Below are positions 42,552 through 52,110 of a stretch of DNA of 64,000 bases, one piece after another. The notes beneath the pieces are model-generated. The model was not told the DNA's origin and made no database searches. It saw only the letters and a list, made by a program, of their open reading frames with translations. The position numbers and the translations under genes were made by a program. The stretch comes from Marchantia polymorpha subsp. ruderalis (Eukaryota > Streptophyta > Marchantiopsida > Marchantiales > Marchantiaceae), in contig AP031356.1 in assembly GCA_037833965.1 (NCBI GenBank), forward strand, positions 14,840,501 through 14,904,500, given 5' to 3'. Position 1 is the first letter of the stretch. The number at the start of each line of letters is the position of its first letter.

Positions 42552-43908
42552 CATGTGGTAACACACTTTTTGTTTTTTTTGCAGAATTTAAACAATTTTA
42601 GAAAACTAGTACCAAAGCAGTGTTTGTAGCTAGAGAAGGGTACGCTAAATAGAGTGGATTGATGAGATCGTCACGAGGGCACAAAGAATCACGTAGTCGG
42701 ATGTACCAACGCCAACGTCTTCGGCGCCTTCGGCAAAAGCTCCTTTTTGAGGTGTCTCTACTCACGCGCCTCCAGCGTATAAGGAAGCTACGCTTCCGGC
42801 GCAGACACCTCAGGAGGAGGTTTTGCTAAAGACGTCAGGAGAAGGGCCCGGACCTCTAAAGGCATCCGACCATGAGTGCGCCTTCGGCGAAGCGCCGCTA
42901 GCGCGGAAAGGGAAAACCTTCATAACAATCGGGATACACGGTAGATCCAGTTGGTTGCAGTTGCGTTAGAAAGAACTCGGGACGCTTGTTCTAACGAGTC
43001 CAAGAGCGTCGGAGATGGATCAGGAATGGAGAAGTTATGAGCGTCGGAAAACTCGTAGCCGGACATGCGCCGTTCGCGCTAGGGTTCACAGCCGGAAAGG
43101 ATTTCCGTACGCCCTCGGCGATGCGCCTTCGGCGGAATCACGCGCTCATAGGAGGAAACCAACTCAGAGTCGGAAGCGCCCTTGGCGGCTGTTCATGGAA
43201 GGAAAGCGCCGGTCGGGTGTACGCCTCCGACGTGGCGCTGACGGCCGGATGCGCTGGCATGAGTTGCGCTGACGGATATGCGCCGGCAGCAACGGACGAT
43301 GCATAAAGGACAAAATAGGCGGTACGACTGCGCGCCGGCGTAATTCGCTCCGGCTGGATGTGCGCCTCCAGCAAGGCGCCGACGGATAATGAACGCACCA
43401 GCGGCGACACGCCTCCGGAGAAGGGCGGGTTAGGAAAAGACAACAGGGCCGACGTATACCCTGCAGCGGACTCGAGTCCGGAAGGTGGCGGCGGCGGGAG
43501 AATTCAACGTTTAAGCATGCGAATGCGCGCAATGCGGAGACGTGAATTCGCGCATGCAAAGGGCGAACCGTTAAGCCGTATAGCCGGCTACGTACGTTGC
43601 AACCAGTAAGAACGTCGGACGTTCTTGAAATCGGAGAAGAAAAGACTGCGCTCCAGTCTCATTCTCTCATTCTTGACTTTGCGATTTCCAGTTCCAAGAT
43701 TACGCGCAAGGGCGGAGCGACCTGCAGTGAGAGTAGAGAGTGCGGAGACGAGTTGCGCAAGGATCTTGGCGGACCTTGAAAGAATTGTGAGTAGCGATCT
43801 TGAACGAGCGCAGAGAGAGTGAGCAGTCAGTGCTTGAGTGACCGACGCGCAGTGGCGAGTGTGAGAGAGCGAGCGAAAGGGAGAACGTTTGTGTGTGCAG
43901 GCAACGCA

Positions 43909-46464
43909 ATGTCGAAGGTTCCCCAGCTGCGAGTGTCTCCACTCAGGGTGCCGCAGATCGGTCTACGCGCATTTCAAGATGTGCTGTTGAAGCTGAAGCT
44001 CGATTTTCTCCTATGGGGGTGGAATTGGACATGTCCGGAGATGGTGCGCGAGTATCTGCAAGAGAGACACAAGCCTTCTCGCGGATTTCGCCCACAACCA
44101 GAGAGATGGGACATTTGCAATTGGGCGCAGGTGTTGGGCAGGTGTGCCGGCGAGGAAGGGGATCTCCTCTTCGAGGCCGATAGCGTGAAGGTGTCCCAGG
44201 AGGAAGAAGTCTCTTACAATGAGCTCTTCAAAGTTGCCAGACATCCCAAGAACGGTTTCCGGACACGGGATTACAAGGATCGATTGCGGAGAAATGTCGC
44301 GACGGCATTGCTGCAGATATTGCAGCCGACCAAGACCGCTTACATGCATGGTTGGCAGGTAGAGTTTGTGGAGCTAGTGTTGTCAGGAGCTCCGGTGCAT
44401 TGGGCACGGCTCCTGTGGAAGGTGACGCGCCAACATGCGCAAGAAGAGAGGGGAGGAACCCTCAATCATCTATCGCCTTACTTAATCGTGTTTTACCGGG
44501 CGATGGGATGTTTGACGAATGATGAGAAAACTCGGTTTCCGCAGCTGACCCGGACTTATCCAGGTAGATATTCGAGGGAGGCCGAAGTAGACACGGATCC
44601 GGACGAGGAACCTGCCAGTACGCCTCCGGCTCCGGCTCCAGCCAGAGCAGCAGAAGAACGTCGAAGTGAGCGCATTCCGCGCAAGCGGAAGTGGGATGAG
44701 AGACCTGAGGACAGGCAGCCGGAAGTGCCAGCTGCGCCGACTCGTGGTCGGCCCACCCCCGAGCCTCACAGTCGACCAAAACAGAGGGCACGCAAAATGC
44801 CAACTGTTACCGAGGAGACCAGGCGAACTCCGACCCGGCGGAATCTCACACAGGAAGAGATAATCGCTCAGATTCTAGGGAAGATGGCAGAAACCTCTGC
44901 ACAGAAGGCACCACAGCCTTCGGGAGGAGATGGACGGACTGACAGCCGGCCGACTGCGAGTCGGATGACTGAAGGTCGACAAGCGGAAGGAAGGCCAACT
45001 GAACGGCGCGTTGAACCAGACAGCAGGCCGGAAGCAGAAGAGAGTTTGGCTGACGAGCCAACAATCCTCAGAGGGTCGTCTTCGGCGGAAGGCACTTCTG
45101 GAAGAACGCCACCAGCAAGCAGGCCAAGTGGAGTCAAGACGCGTAGGGTGTGTCCGACTCCCAGTCGGACAACTGCTGGTCGGCCGACTGCGAGTCGGAC
45201 AACAGAGAGCCGGCCGGATTCGCCGACTGCGAGACAGATGGGGCCAACGACCAGTGTGCGGACGCCTTCGGCGGACGCACCTTCAGCAAGGACACCTTCC
45301 GCGCAGATTGCGCCGGAAGGACAGGCAGCAGAAGCGGGCGGTGCAAGAGTGACAAAAGTCACTGCGGCGTCGACCCCTTCACAAACCGAAGATCGAGCCG
45401 GAACAGGGGCTCAAGCAGTGGGATCTCCCACTGCCCTGGATATTTTAGCAGGCAGTGGAGCAGCAGTTGCAGCGGAAGCTGCTGCGCGCCACAGTTCCAG
45501 GGAGTCGCCAAGGGATTCGGTGGCGACTGAAATCCTCGAGACTGAGGATGAGACGAGCTCGGAAGAGCAAGAAGCGGATTCGGTGCAGAAAACGCCAACA
45601 GGGGTGCTGTGCGAACAGATAGTTCCACTCCTGCGATATCTGGATCGCAAGACATCCAAATACGCAAGTGCTTTAAAACCGCAGTCTTATGTGGAGACTA
45701 TCAGGCGAAGGACAAGGAGCAAGGTGGCAAGGTGGGCCTCTAGATGCCAAGTATATGTGGATAGGAACACCGCCCTCCGACAACACCTGGCGGTCACACA
45801 GAAGCTATACCAAGCCTTGCAGCAGCAGAGGGAGGATGCGGCGACGAAAAGTCAGGCGGATGCCGAACTAATACGGGCAAAGATCGAGTCGGAACTGCAG
45901 GAGGAGCGGAGACAGAACAAAGTCCTAGCAGCCGAGCTTGCACGCCAGACGCGCGCCTTAGAAGAAAGTCAAAGAGCCCGCAAGGAGGATGAGGAGTTGT
46001 TGTGCAACTTGCAATCCGAGTGCTCGGATTTGAGGGCACAACGTGCGGGATTAGAAATGCAGCTGGCAGAGGTGGAGAGCAGCTGCAGGGCGCGAGGAGA
46101 GTTGGCGGCACGGATGACTCGTTGTCTAAACGGATACACCCATTGGGAGGTGGCAGCTCAAGAGAGGATTACACTCCGGGAGTTCGAGCTTCGGGCGGCG
46201 GCATTGACGGAAGGTGACAGTCGGAGTCGGCGGCGAGTGGCGAGAAAATTAGAAACCTTCTTGTCGGGTGCGCGCGACACTATGGCGCACTTACAGTCGG
46301 AAGTCACCACAGCGCTCCGACGCTTGGGGTTACGCAGCCGGTCGGAAGACTGGCAAGGTAGAGATAGTAAGCGGAGCAATCCGGCGCGCAGGAGGCGCAG
46401 CACCGGATCTGCTGAGTGCAGTAGAGTAGTTTGGTTTCGCGCAGATGCTGCGAGTAGTAGATAG
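43909..46464 (+). CDS. Family B U3-encoded protein, 851 aa, unknown function
   Basis: ATG at 43909; an upstream in-frame extension lacks an ATG. Conserved N-terminal domain at residues about 10-235: LDFLLWGWNWTCPEMVREY near 30, RTRDYKDRLRRN, TLNHLSPYLIVFYR. An unrelated Pro/Thr/Ser/Arg-rich linker follows, then an acidic stretch and a coiled coil from about 570 (LLRYLDRKTSKYASAL) to near the C-terminus. The N-terminal domain is about half identical to family A and the coiled coil clearly related, while the linker does not align. No signal peptide or membrane segment. Position, order and conserved ends make it the orthologue of the A U3 protein. Confidence 0.8.
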   Translation: MSKVPQLRVSPLRVPQIGLRAFQDVLLKLKLDFLLWGWNWTCPEMVREYLQERHKPSRGFRPQPERWDICNWAQVLGRCAGEEGDLLFEADSVKVSQEEEVSYNELFKVARHPKNGFRTRDYKDRLRRNVATALLQILQPTKTAYMHGWQVEFVELVLSGAPVHWARLLWKVTRQHAQEERGGTLNHLSPYLIVFYRAMGCLTNDEKTRFPQLTRTYPGRYSREAEVDTDPDEEPASTPPAPAPARAAEERRSERIPRKRKWDERPEDRQPEVPAAPTRGRPTPEPHSRPKQRARKMPTVTEETRRTPTRRNLTQEEIIAQILGKMAETSAQKAPQPSGGDGRTDSRPTASRMTEGRQAEGRPTERRVEPDSRPEAEESLADEPTILRGSSSAEGTSGRTPPASRPSGVKTRRVCPTPSRTTAGRPTASRTTESRPDSPTARQMGPTTSVRTPSADAPSARTPSAQIAPEGQAAEAGGARVTKVTAASTPSQTEDRAGTGAQAVGSPTALDILAGSGAAVAAEAAARHSSRESPRDSVATEILETEDETSSEEQEADSVQKTPTGVLCEQIVPLLRYLDRKTSKYASALKPQSYVETIRRRTRSKVARWASRCQVYVDRNTALRQHLAVTQKLYQALQQQREDAATKSQADAELIRAKIESELQEERRQNKVLAAELARQTRALEESQRARKEDEELLCNLQSECSDLRAQRAGLEMQLAEVESSCRARGELAARMTRCLNGYTHWEVAAQERITLREFELRAAALTEGDSRSRRRVARKLETFLSGARDTMAHLQSEVTTALRRLGLRSRSEDWQGRDSKRSNPARRRRSTGSAECSRVVWFRADAASSR
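45141..45240 (+). repeat. Palindromic words in the B linker
   Basis: CCGACTCCCAGTCGG and CCGACTGCGAGTCGG are inverted repeats (CCGACT...AGTCGG) clustered in the linker of the B U3 frame. They hold the place that CCTGTGCACAGG has in family A. Confidence 0.7.
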
Positions 46465-46497
46465 GATAGCGTAGTGCTAGTTAGGATCTTTTGAGAG

Positions 46498-46526
46498 TAT
46501 AAAGTAGATCAAGGCGTTTTGCCTTG
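46498..46526 (+). promoter_or_regulatory. TATA box and hairpin of B1 3' LTR
   Basis: TATAAAG at 46498-46504; CAAGGC-GTTTT-GCCTTG at 46510-46526. Confidence 0.65.
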
Positions 46527-46831
46527 GGACTCTTCCAGTTTCGGAAGTGCAGATCAGGAACTCACTTTCTTGGCGTGTTTGTGCATTTTGGTCTTGGCAC
46601 CACGTAGAGAAGCTGCAGCATAGCGAAGTTACCGTATGTTGTAGGTGAAGGCCTTCGGCTGAATGTTCAGAGCTAGCACCCGGTTAGAGACTTGAGTAGT
46701 GCGGATCTGCACCTGCGGGTGATTTCTGATGCTAAGAGCCGGCTGCGAGTTAGATACTTGAACAGTTCCCCCTTACTCCTTCGAGTGACATATCCTGATT
46801 GTACTCCTACGGGAAGTTTCCCCTGTACCCA

Positions 46832-47702
46832 TTCCGCCTTGCGCGGTACACTTGTTCGTACCGCCCCTCGGCCAATCCCCTTCTGCCTCGACGCGTGTGT
46901 CCGCATGTCGGACAAAAGTTCAACTCCTGCCTGTGCGCAGGCAGACTCCTCGGCGGATTCTCCGCCGGCGCGGAACTTCATCCTCATGTGCACAGGCGCA
47001 CGCCTGTGCGCAGGCGAATTCCGTCCGCGGCGTCGCGCTGGCGCGGAAGGCGTCGTAAACTTTCTACCTCACAAGGCGCATTTCTAGGGCCCAAGGCGGA
47101 TTTTCCGCCGACGCCGAAGCGCCTGTGCACAGGCGACCTGTGCGTAGGCGGACTTCGCGCCTCCCCAAACCCTACTTTGCCTGTGCACAGGCGAACTTCC
47201 TTCGTCCGCGCATAGGACAAAACTTGATCCCCCTTCCTCGTAGGCGGAATTCCCGCCGGTGGCGAACTCCTTCCGCCGAAGGCGAACGTCTACGTATCTT
47301 CCAATAGTGATAACTCCCTAAGTCCTCATCCGTTCCAAGCATTCTTGGACTCGTTGGAATCAGTGCGTCGAGCTCTTTCCAACGAGACCCTAACTCGGTC
47401 AAGGCGCCCGAGGGTTGACCTAATTATGAAGGATTTCCCTACCGCCGCGGACGCAACCTCCGAAGGCGGGTTTTGCGCCTTGCGCCGCAGGGATCCTAAC
47501 TGCAGAGCTCGCAGGGAGGGTGGTGCCCATTCTTACTGCTGCACCCCAAATCCTAGATTCTACAAGATCCCTCGAGAATCCCCGCGATCTTCCGGATTCA
47601 CTCTGTTTTGATGTACCGAAGGCTATTTACAATGCTGCCAGGGTACAGTTTTTTTCAAAAATGTTTTAATTTCCTCAAAATTACCAAAAGTGGGGTACCA
47701 CA
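46832..47702 (-). mobile_element. Family A LTR 'F', right half of split LTR D/F
   Basis: Minus-strand A LTR leader ending at the LTR's first base (47702, complement of TGTGGTACCCC). Followed directly by GCGGA (47703-47707), the partner of 23850-23854. With D it forms one LTR that received B1. Palindromes such as GCCTGTGCACAGGC near 47123 and 47180 are visible. Confidence 0.85.
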
Positions 47703-47718
47703 GCGGACGAAGGCGGTT

Positions 47719-47769
47719 CGCCTACGCGTAGGCGCGATGTCCGCCGCGAATGTCGCCTACGCGTAGGCG
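47719..47769. repeat. Pair of 16-bp palindromes in the C leader
   Basis: CGCCTACGCGTAGGCG occurs at 47719-47734 and again at 47754-47769, exactly self-complementary. Related words (GCCTACGCACAGGC) recur at about 47810, 48115-48145 and 49812-49920. Confidence 0.85.
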
Positions 47770-48484
47770 AGGAAACCTCTGCCCAGTCGGACGAGCAAAG
47801 TTCGCCTACGCACAGGCGCTTCGGCGTTGGCGGAAAATCCGCCTTCGGCCCTAGAAATGCGCCTTTGGGGTTAGAAATTGTACGACGCCTTCCGCGCCAG
47901 CGCAACAGCGCGGACGGGCGAGGAACCACCGGAGTAGTAAAATCCGTACGGACCGTACGGACTGTACAGACGGAACGGATGGATGCGCCTTCGGTCGGAC
48001 GGAGTTGCGGCGGCGAGAGCGCCAACGGAGAGGCAAGAAATGGACAGACTGGACGGAGCCTGTTGACCGCGGTCAACGCCTTCCGCGCTAGCGCAGCAGC
48101 GCGGACGGAATTCGCCTACGCGCAGGCGAGCGCCTACGCACAGGCGGGTGAAGTTCCGCGCCGGCGAAGATTCTGCCGAGGATTCCGCCTACGCAGAAGG
48201 AAGTTGAACTTTTGTCCGATGCGCGGACGATCGCCTTCGGCGGAGGGGGATTGGCCGAGGAGCGGTACGAACGAGTGTAGCGTGCAAGGCGAGAAAGACG
48301 CCTTCGGCGCTGCGCACCCGTGTCCGCGGCGTAGTACGCTAGCGGAGTTCAAATTTGCCAATTCGAGCGTGTGAGTTAAATCAGCGTCGGCGGAGCGTGA
48401 AGCCGCGCGTGAGAGTGGAGACCGTTTTAGCGTAGAGCCGGCGCGGCCATCAAGTGATTCGACCCTCACGACCAAGAGCCGACC

Positions 48485-51101
48485 ATGACCTTCGACCGGG
48501 AAACGGAGGGCGCCCCATTCTTGAATTTGCGATTTCATTTTTTAGTGCGAGCTGCGCGAGTCCACCTGCTAGCTGCTAAGCATTCCAGACATCGCCGCGC
48601 AGAGGATTACTTGTTGATTGAGAGAGAATTGAGTGCGCACGATTTGGAATTGAGTGAGATTAGAGTTTGCAGAGGGAGCAAGGAGCTCGAGCGGAGCAGA
48701 GAGATAGCTAGCGGGCAATCTAATTTCAAGAACGCAATGTCGAAGCTGGGCCGATTGCGGATGCTGCCGCTCCGGCTTCCACAGAACGGGTTGCGTGCCT
48801 ACGAGGAACGGCTGATTGCAAGAAAGCTCGATTTCTTGCTGTGTGGATGGAATTACATTTGCGTGGACATGGTGCGCGAATGGCTGGAACCACAGCGACC
48901 ACCTACGCGCGGATTGCGTCCGCATGTCGATCGGTGTACCGTCCAAGATTGGGCGCAAGCATTGGGAAGGTGTGCCGGCATCGAAGGGCACCTTCTCTTT
49001 GATAGTGAGAGCGTCAAGGTGTCGAAGCAAGACGAGGCGCAATTTGTGGAATTGTTCAAGCGGGAGAGGTCTACCAAGAATGGGTACAAGACCCGCGACT
49101 ACAAAGATCGCTTCCGCCGAACTTTAGCGGCGGCGCTACTGCAATTGCTGCAGCCACACCGCACCTCCTACATCACCTTGTGGCAGGTCTCTTTTGTGGA
49201 GCTCATCATCGAGGGAGCTCCAATTCACTGGGCGAGCATCCTGCACAGAGTGATGCGACAGCACGCATTCGAGGAGAAGGGGGGAACTCTCAATCACCTC
49301 TCCCCTTTCTTGATCAATTTCTATCGGCAGAGAAATCGTTTGACCGCGGCGGAGCTCGCTCGCTTTCCGCCATTGTCCGTCGACCATCCCAGGAAGTATG
49401 TGCGGGATAACGAGGTCGACACCGACGCGGAGGGTTCACCAGCTTCTACTCCGCCGACACGGAGGGACGAGGGAAGAAGCACACCCGCAGCAAGAGTGCC
49501 GCGGAAGCGTCGATGGAGAGAGGAGTCGGAGGAGGAGCAGCATCGAGAACCCACTGCTCCCATACGACAGCGGCCACTGCACAAAGTGTGCAGCCGATCG
49601 AAGCAGAAGGCGCGCAGGCTGGTGTTACCAGCCAGTAGCGCGGACACGGCGACGATCGCCACGGAGAAGGGAAGTGCGTCGCCAGAGAGGAGCGAGAGAG
49701 CGCGGACGTCCGCAGGAGCGGCGGACCACGCCACACCTCCGACGGACGAGAGGCGGCCTTCGGGCCAAGAGCCTCTGGAGTTACCACGTGCGATGCGGAC
49801 GAGTGTTCCGCCTACGCACAGGCGAGCTTCAGCGGAAAGGCGACCTCAAGCGGACGTGGACCTCCGCCTACGCGTAGGCAGAGAAAGTTTGCCTACGCAC
49901 AGGCCGCCTACGCACAGGCAGGATTCACCCCCGATACAACGTAGGAAGGGGAAGGAGCCGGCGGAAGATCCGCCTTCGGGTCAAGGGCCTTCGGGACCAG
50001 ACCCTCTAGCGTACAACGCGCCGCGATTTGCGCCTTCGGCGCCCGGACCTTCGGGTCAGCGAGTTTTGAGTAGGGAGCGTGCGGAGGCCGCACCTTCGGC
50101 GGGTAATCCGCCGGTAGATGCGCCTTCGGCGGTAGGGCCTTCGGGGCCAGGGACATCGGGCGAGCGGCCTCCGGCTCTGTCACCTTCGGCGATAGACGCC
50201 TTCGGCGCTGCGCCTGCGGCGGACAAGGCGCCGGTATTTGCGCCTACGCACAGGCCAGACGCAGCCCTCGCGCAGGACCTATCGAGGGAGCAGGATCTAA
50301 CGGAGGAGCGGATTGTCTGTCCGCGGGAAGAAATTCGGGTGCGTGATGCGCAATTACACCCCGCGCAGACACATTCCGCTCGATCGCCTTCGGCGATGGA
50401 CGTCGGCGGCGAAGAGGACACAGTCGAGGATCGACAGGCGGATGATGGGGATGTAGCACGGCCACATTCACCCACCGCCTTGGACATTTTAGCGGGGAGC
50501 AGCGAAGCTGCAGGAGTGCCTTCGGAGGCAGCACCCGTAGACAACTCGCAGCCCCACTCGGATTAGTCGCCAACGCAATCAATGGCGACCGAAATCCTTC
50601 CCTCGGTTAATGACGACGGAGGCTCCACAGAAGCAATGTCGGGATCGGGAGATACCGAGGAGGAGGAGGAGGAAATTGTTGGAGCCAGATCCGCTCTCTG
50701 AGCTGGTACTACCTCTGCTGAAGTACTTGGATCGCAAATTTGATAAATACGCCGATCCACTCTTGCCGGGGTCCTACATCGAGTTAGTGCGAAGGCGGAC
50801 GCGCACTAAAGTCCACACCAGCAAGCTACTAGCTAGGGTGGACCGGAAGCTGAAGGAATTGCGGGAGAAGCATGAATGTTTGTGGGGACAGTATAATCTC
50901 GTGCGGAAAACGCACACCCACTACGACACATTGAAGAAGGCGAGACTGGACGAGCTCACCAGGGATGTGGTGAAGACCACAGAAGAATTGATTTATGAGA
51001 AAACTCAAAATCAGATTCTATCAGAGGAGCTCGTGCGACAGACGCGGTTGTTGGCGGATTGTCAGTTCGCACGACAGGTGGATGAGGAGTTGATCCGCAG
51101 G
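48485..51101 (+). pseudogene. Family C U3 reading frame, broken and interrupted
   Basis: ATG at 48485 in the same GACCATGACC context as A. N-terminal domain (LDFLLCGWNYICVDMVREW, TLNHLSPFLINFYRQ), linker with palindromic words, acidic patch, and the start of the coiled coil (LLKYLDRKFDKYADPL). Roughly 75% alike to family A in the N-terminal domain by eye. At least one break, and solo LTR G interrupts it. Related sequence continues at 56511-56855. Confidence 0.85.
51097..51101. repeat. Target-site duplication GCAGG, left copy
   Basis: GCAGG before TGTAATAACC; partner at 56506-56510 after TACCACA. Confidence 0.95.
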
Positions 51102-52045
51102 TGTAATAACCCACTAAAGGCTAAAACTGCAATATAGTGGTAGAAAGGTCGAACCCACAGGGACAGAGGAACACACAGGGTACAAAGTGTCACGTTTTAA
51201 CAGACTATTGAGGAGTTTGAATTCTCAGGCAACTGTCACTCCCAGAAATACTGCAAGTGTCCACTCGGAGCGCACTCGGAGGTCGCACAGTGCAGCGTAA
51301 CACACACACACACACACCTGAAACTACAGAAACACAACCCAGAGATCCGTTAGGACCTCTACTTCAAGATTTCAGGGGGGGAAAGTCTCTCAAGAGCACA
51401 CTCGGCAAAGCTGCGGGCAGTGACTTCCAACTCCGGCTTTTACAACGCTTCCACTAGCTTGCTGCTAGTGTAGGAAACCCGGTTTGGACTGCCTACTTCG
51501 GATCGAAGTCACTCCTACGCGGTGAACAACACTCTCAACTCACAAAACGCGCAGAGAACACAGGTCCGCACTGAAGGACTCACTGTGAAACATTCCAGTA
51601 ACACAACAACAGTCTATTGAAGAGTTTGAATTCTCAGGCACTTGTCATTCCCAGAAATACTACAGGGGTTACCCTCAAGGCACCTGCTGCAGCGTAACCT
51701 GAATTTACAACCAAGGCTTACACGAAGTAGCAAAACTTCACTTTGGCATTCAGGGGAAAAATCCCAAGGAGTACAATCAGAAAGAAACACTCGAAGGTGT
51801 AGGGGCGAAACTGTTCAAGTATCTAACTAGTCACTGGCTCTGAGCATCGGCAGTCACCCGCAGGTGCAGATCCGAACTACTCAAGTCTCTAACCAATGGA
51901 CTAGCTCTGAACATTCGGCCGAAGGCCTTCAGCTACAAAATGCGGAACGCTAAGTTGTAACTCCTCGTGCGTGGTGACAGAACTCAAGGACACAAACACG
52001 CAAAGGAAATGGGTTCCTGATCTGCACTTCTGATGGGAAAGAACC

Positions 52046-52074
52046 CCAGGCAAAACGCCTGGAACTATTTTATA
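52046..52074 (-). promoter_or_regulatory. TATA box and hairpin of solo LTR G
   Basis: Complement of TATAAAAT at 52067-52074; CCAGGC/GCCTGG hairpin at 52046-52062. Confidence 0.65.
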
Positions 52075-52110
52075 CCTTCTAAGTCCTAACTAACACTACA
52101 CTGCACTACG

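Larger units (their letters stand above)
26502..46825 (+). mobile_element. Family B Ty3/gypsy LTR retrotransposon B1
   Basis: 5' LTR 26502-36764 (with solo LTR E inside), primer binding site, gag-protease, pol, polypurine tract, and 3' LTR 42554-46825 (partial at its outer end). LTRs begin TGTGGTAACACAC and end TTATTACA. GGGGT at 26497-26501 is the likely left target duplication. The LTRs differ at about 17 sites in 4.3 kb (about 0.4%), so B1 is young but older than A1. gag and pol each show at least one break. The U3 frame of the 3' LTR is open. Nested in LTR D/F. Confidence 0.93.
42554..46825 (+). repeat. 3' LTR of B1 (outer end partial)
   Basis: Begins TGTGGTAACACAC. Holds the leader, the open U3 frame (43909-46464), TATAAAG (46498-46504), the hairpin (46510-46526) and part of U5. 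Six unrelated bases (46826-46831) separate it from LTR piece F. Confidence 0.92.
47703..51101 (+). mobile_element. Family C 3' LTR, second segment
   Basis: Resumes the C LTR after D/F; the first five bases are the right target duplication. The leader (to 48484) is rich in CGCCTACGCGTAGGCG palindromes instead of the A-type word. A U3 frame follows. Interrupted at GCAGG (51097-51101) by solo LTR G. The divergence from A is large, so C is the oldest layer. Confidence 0.88.
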
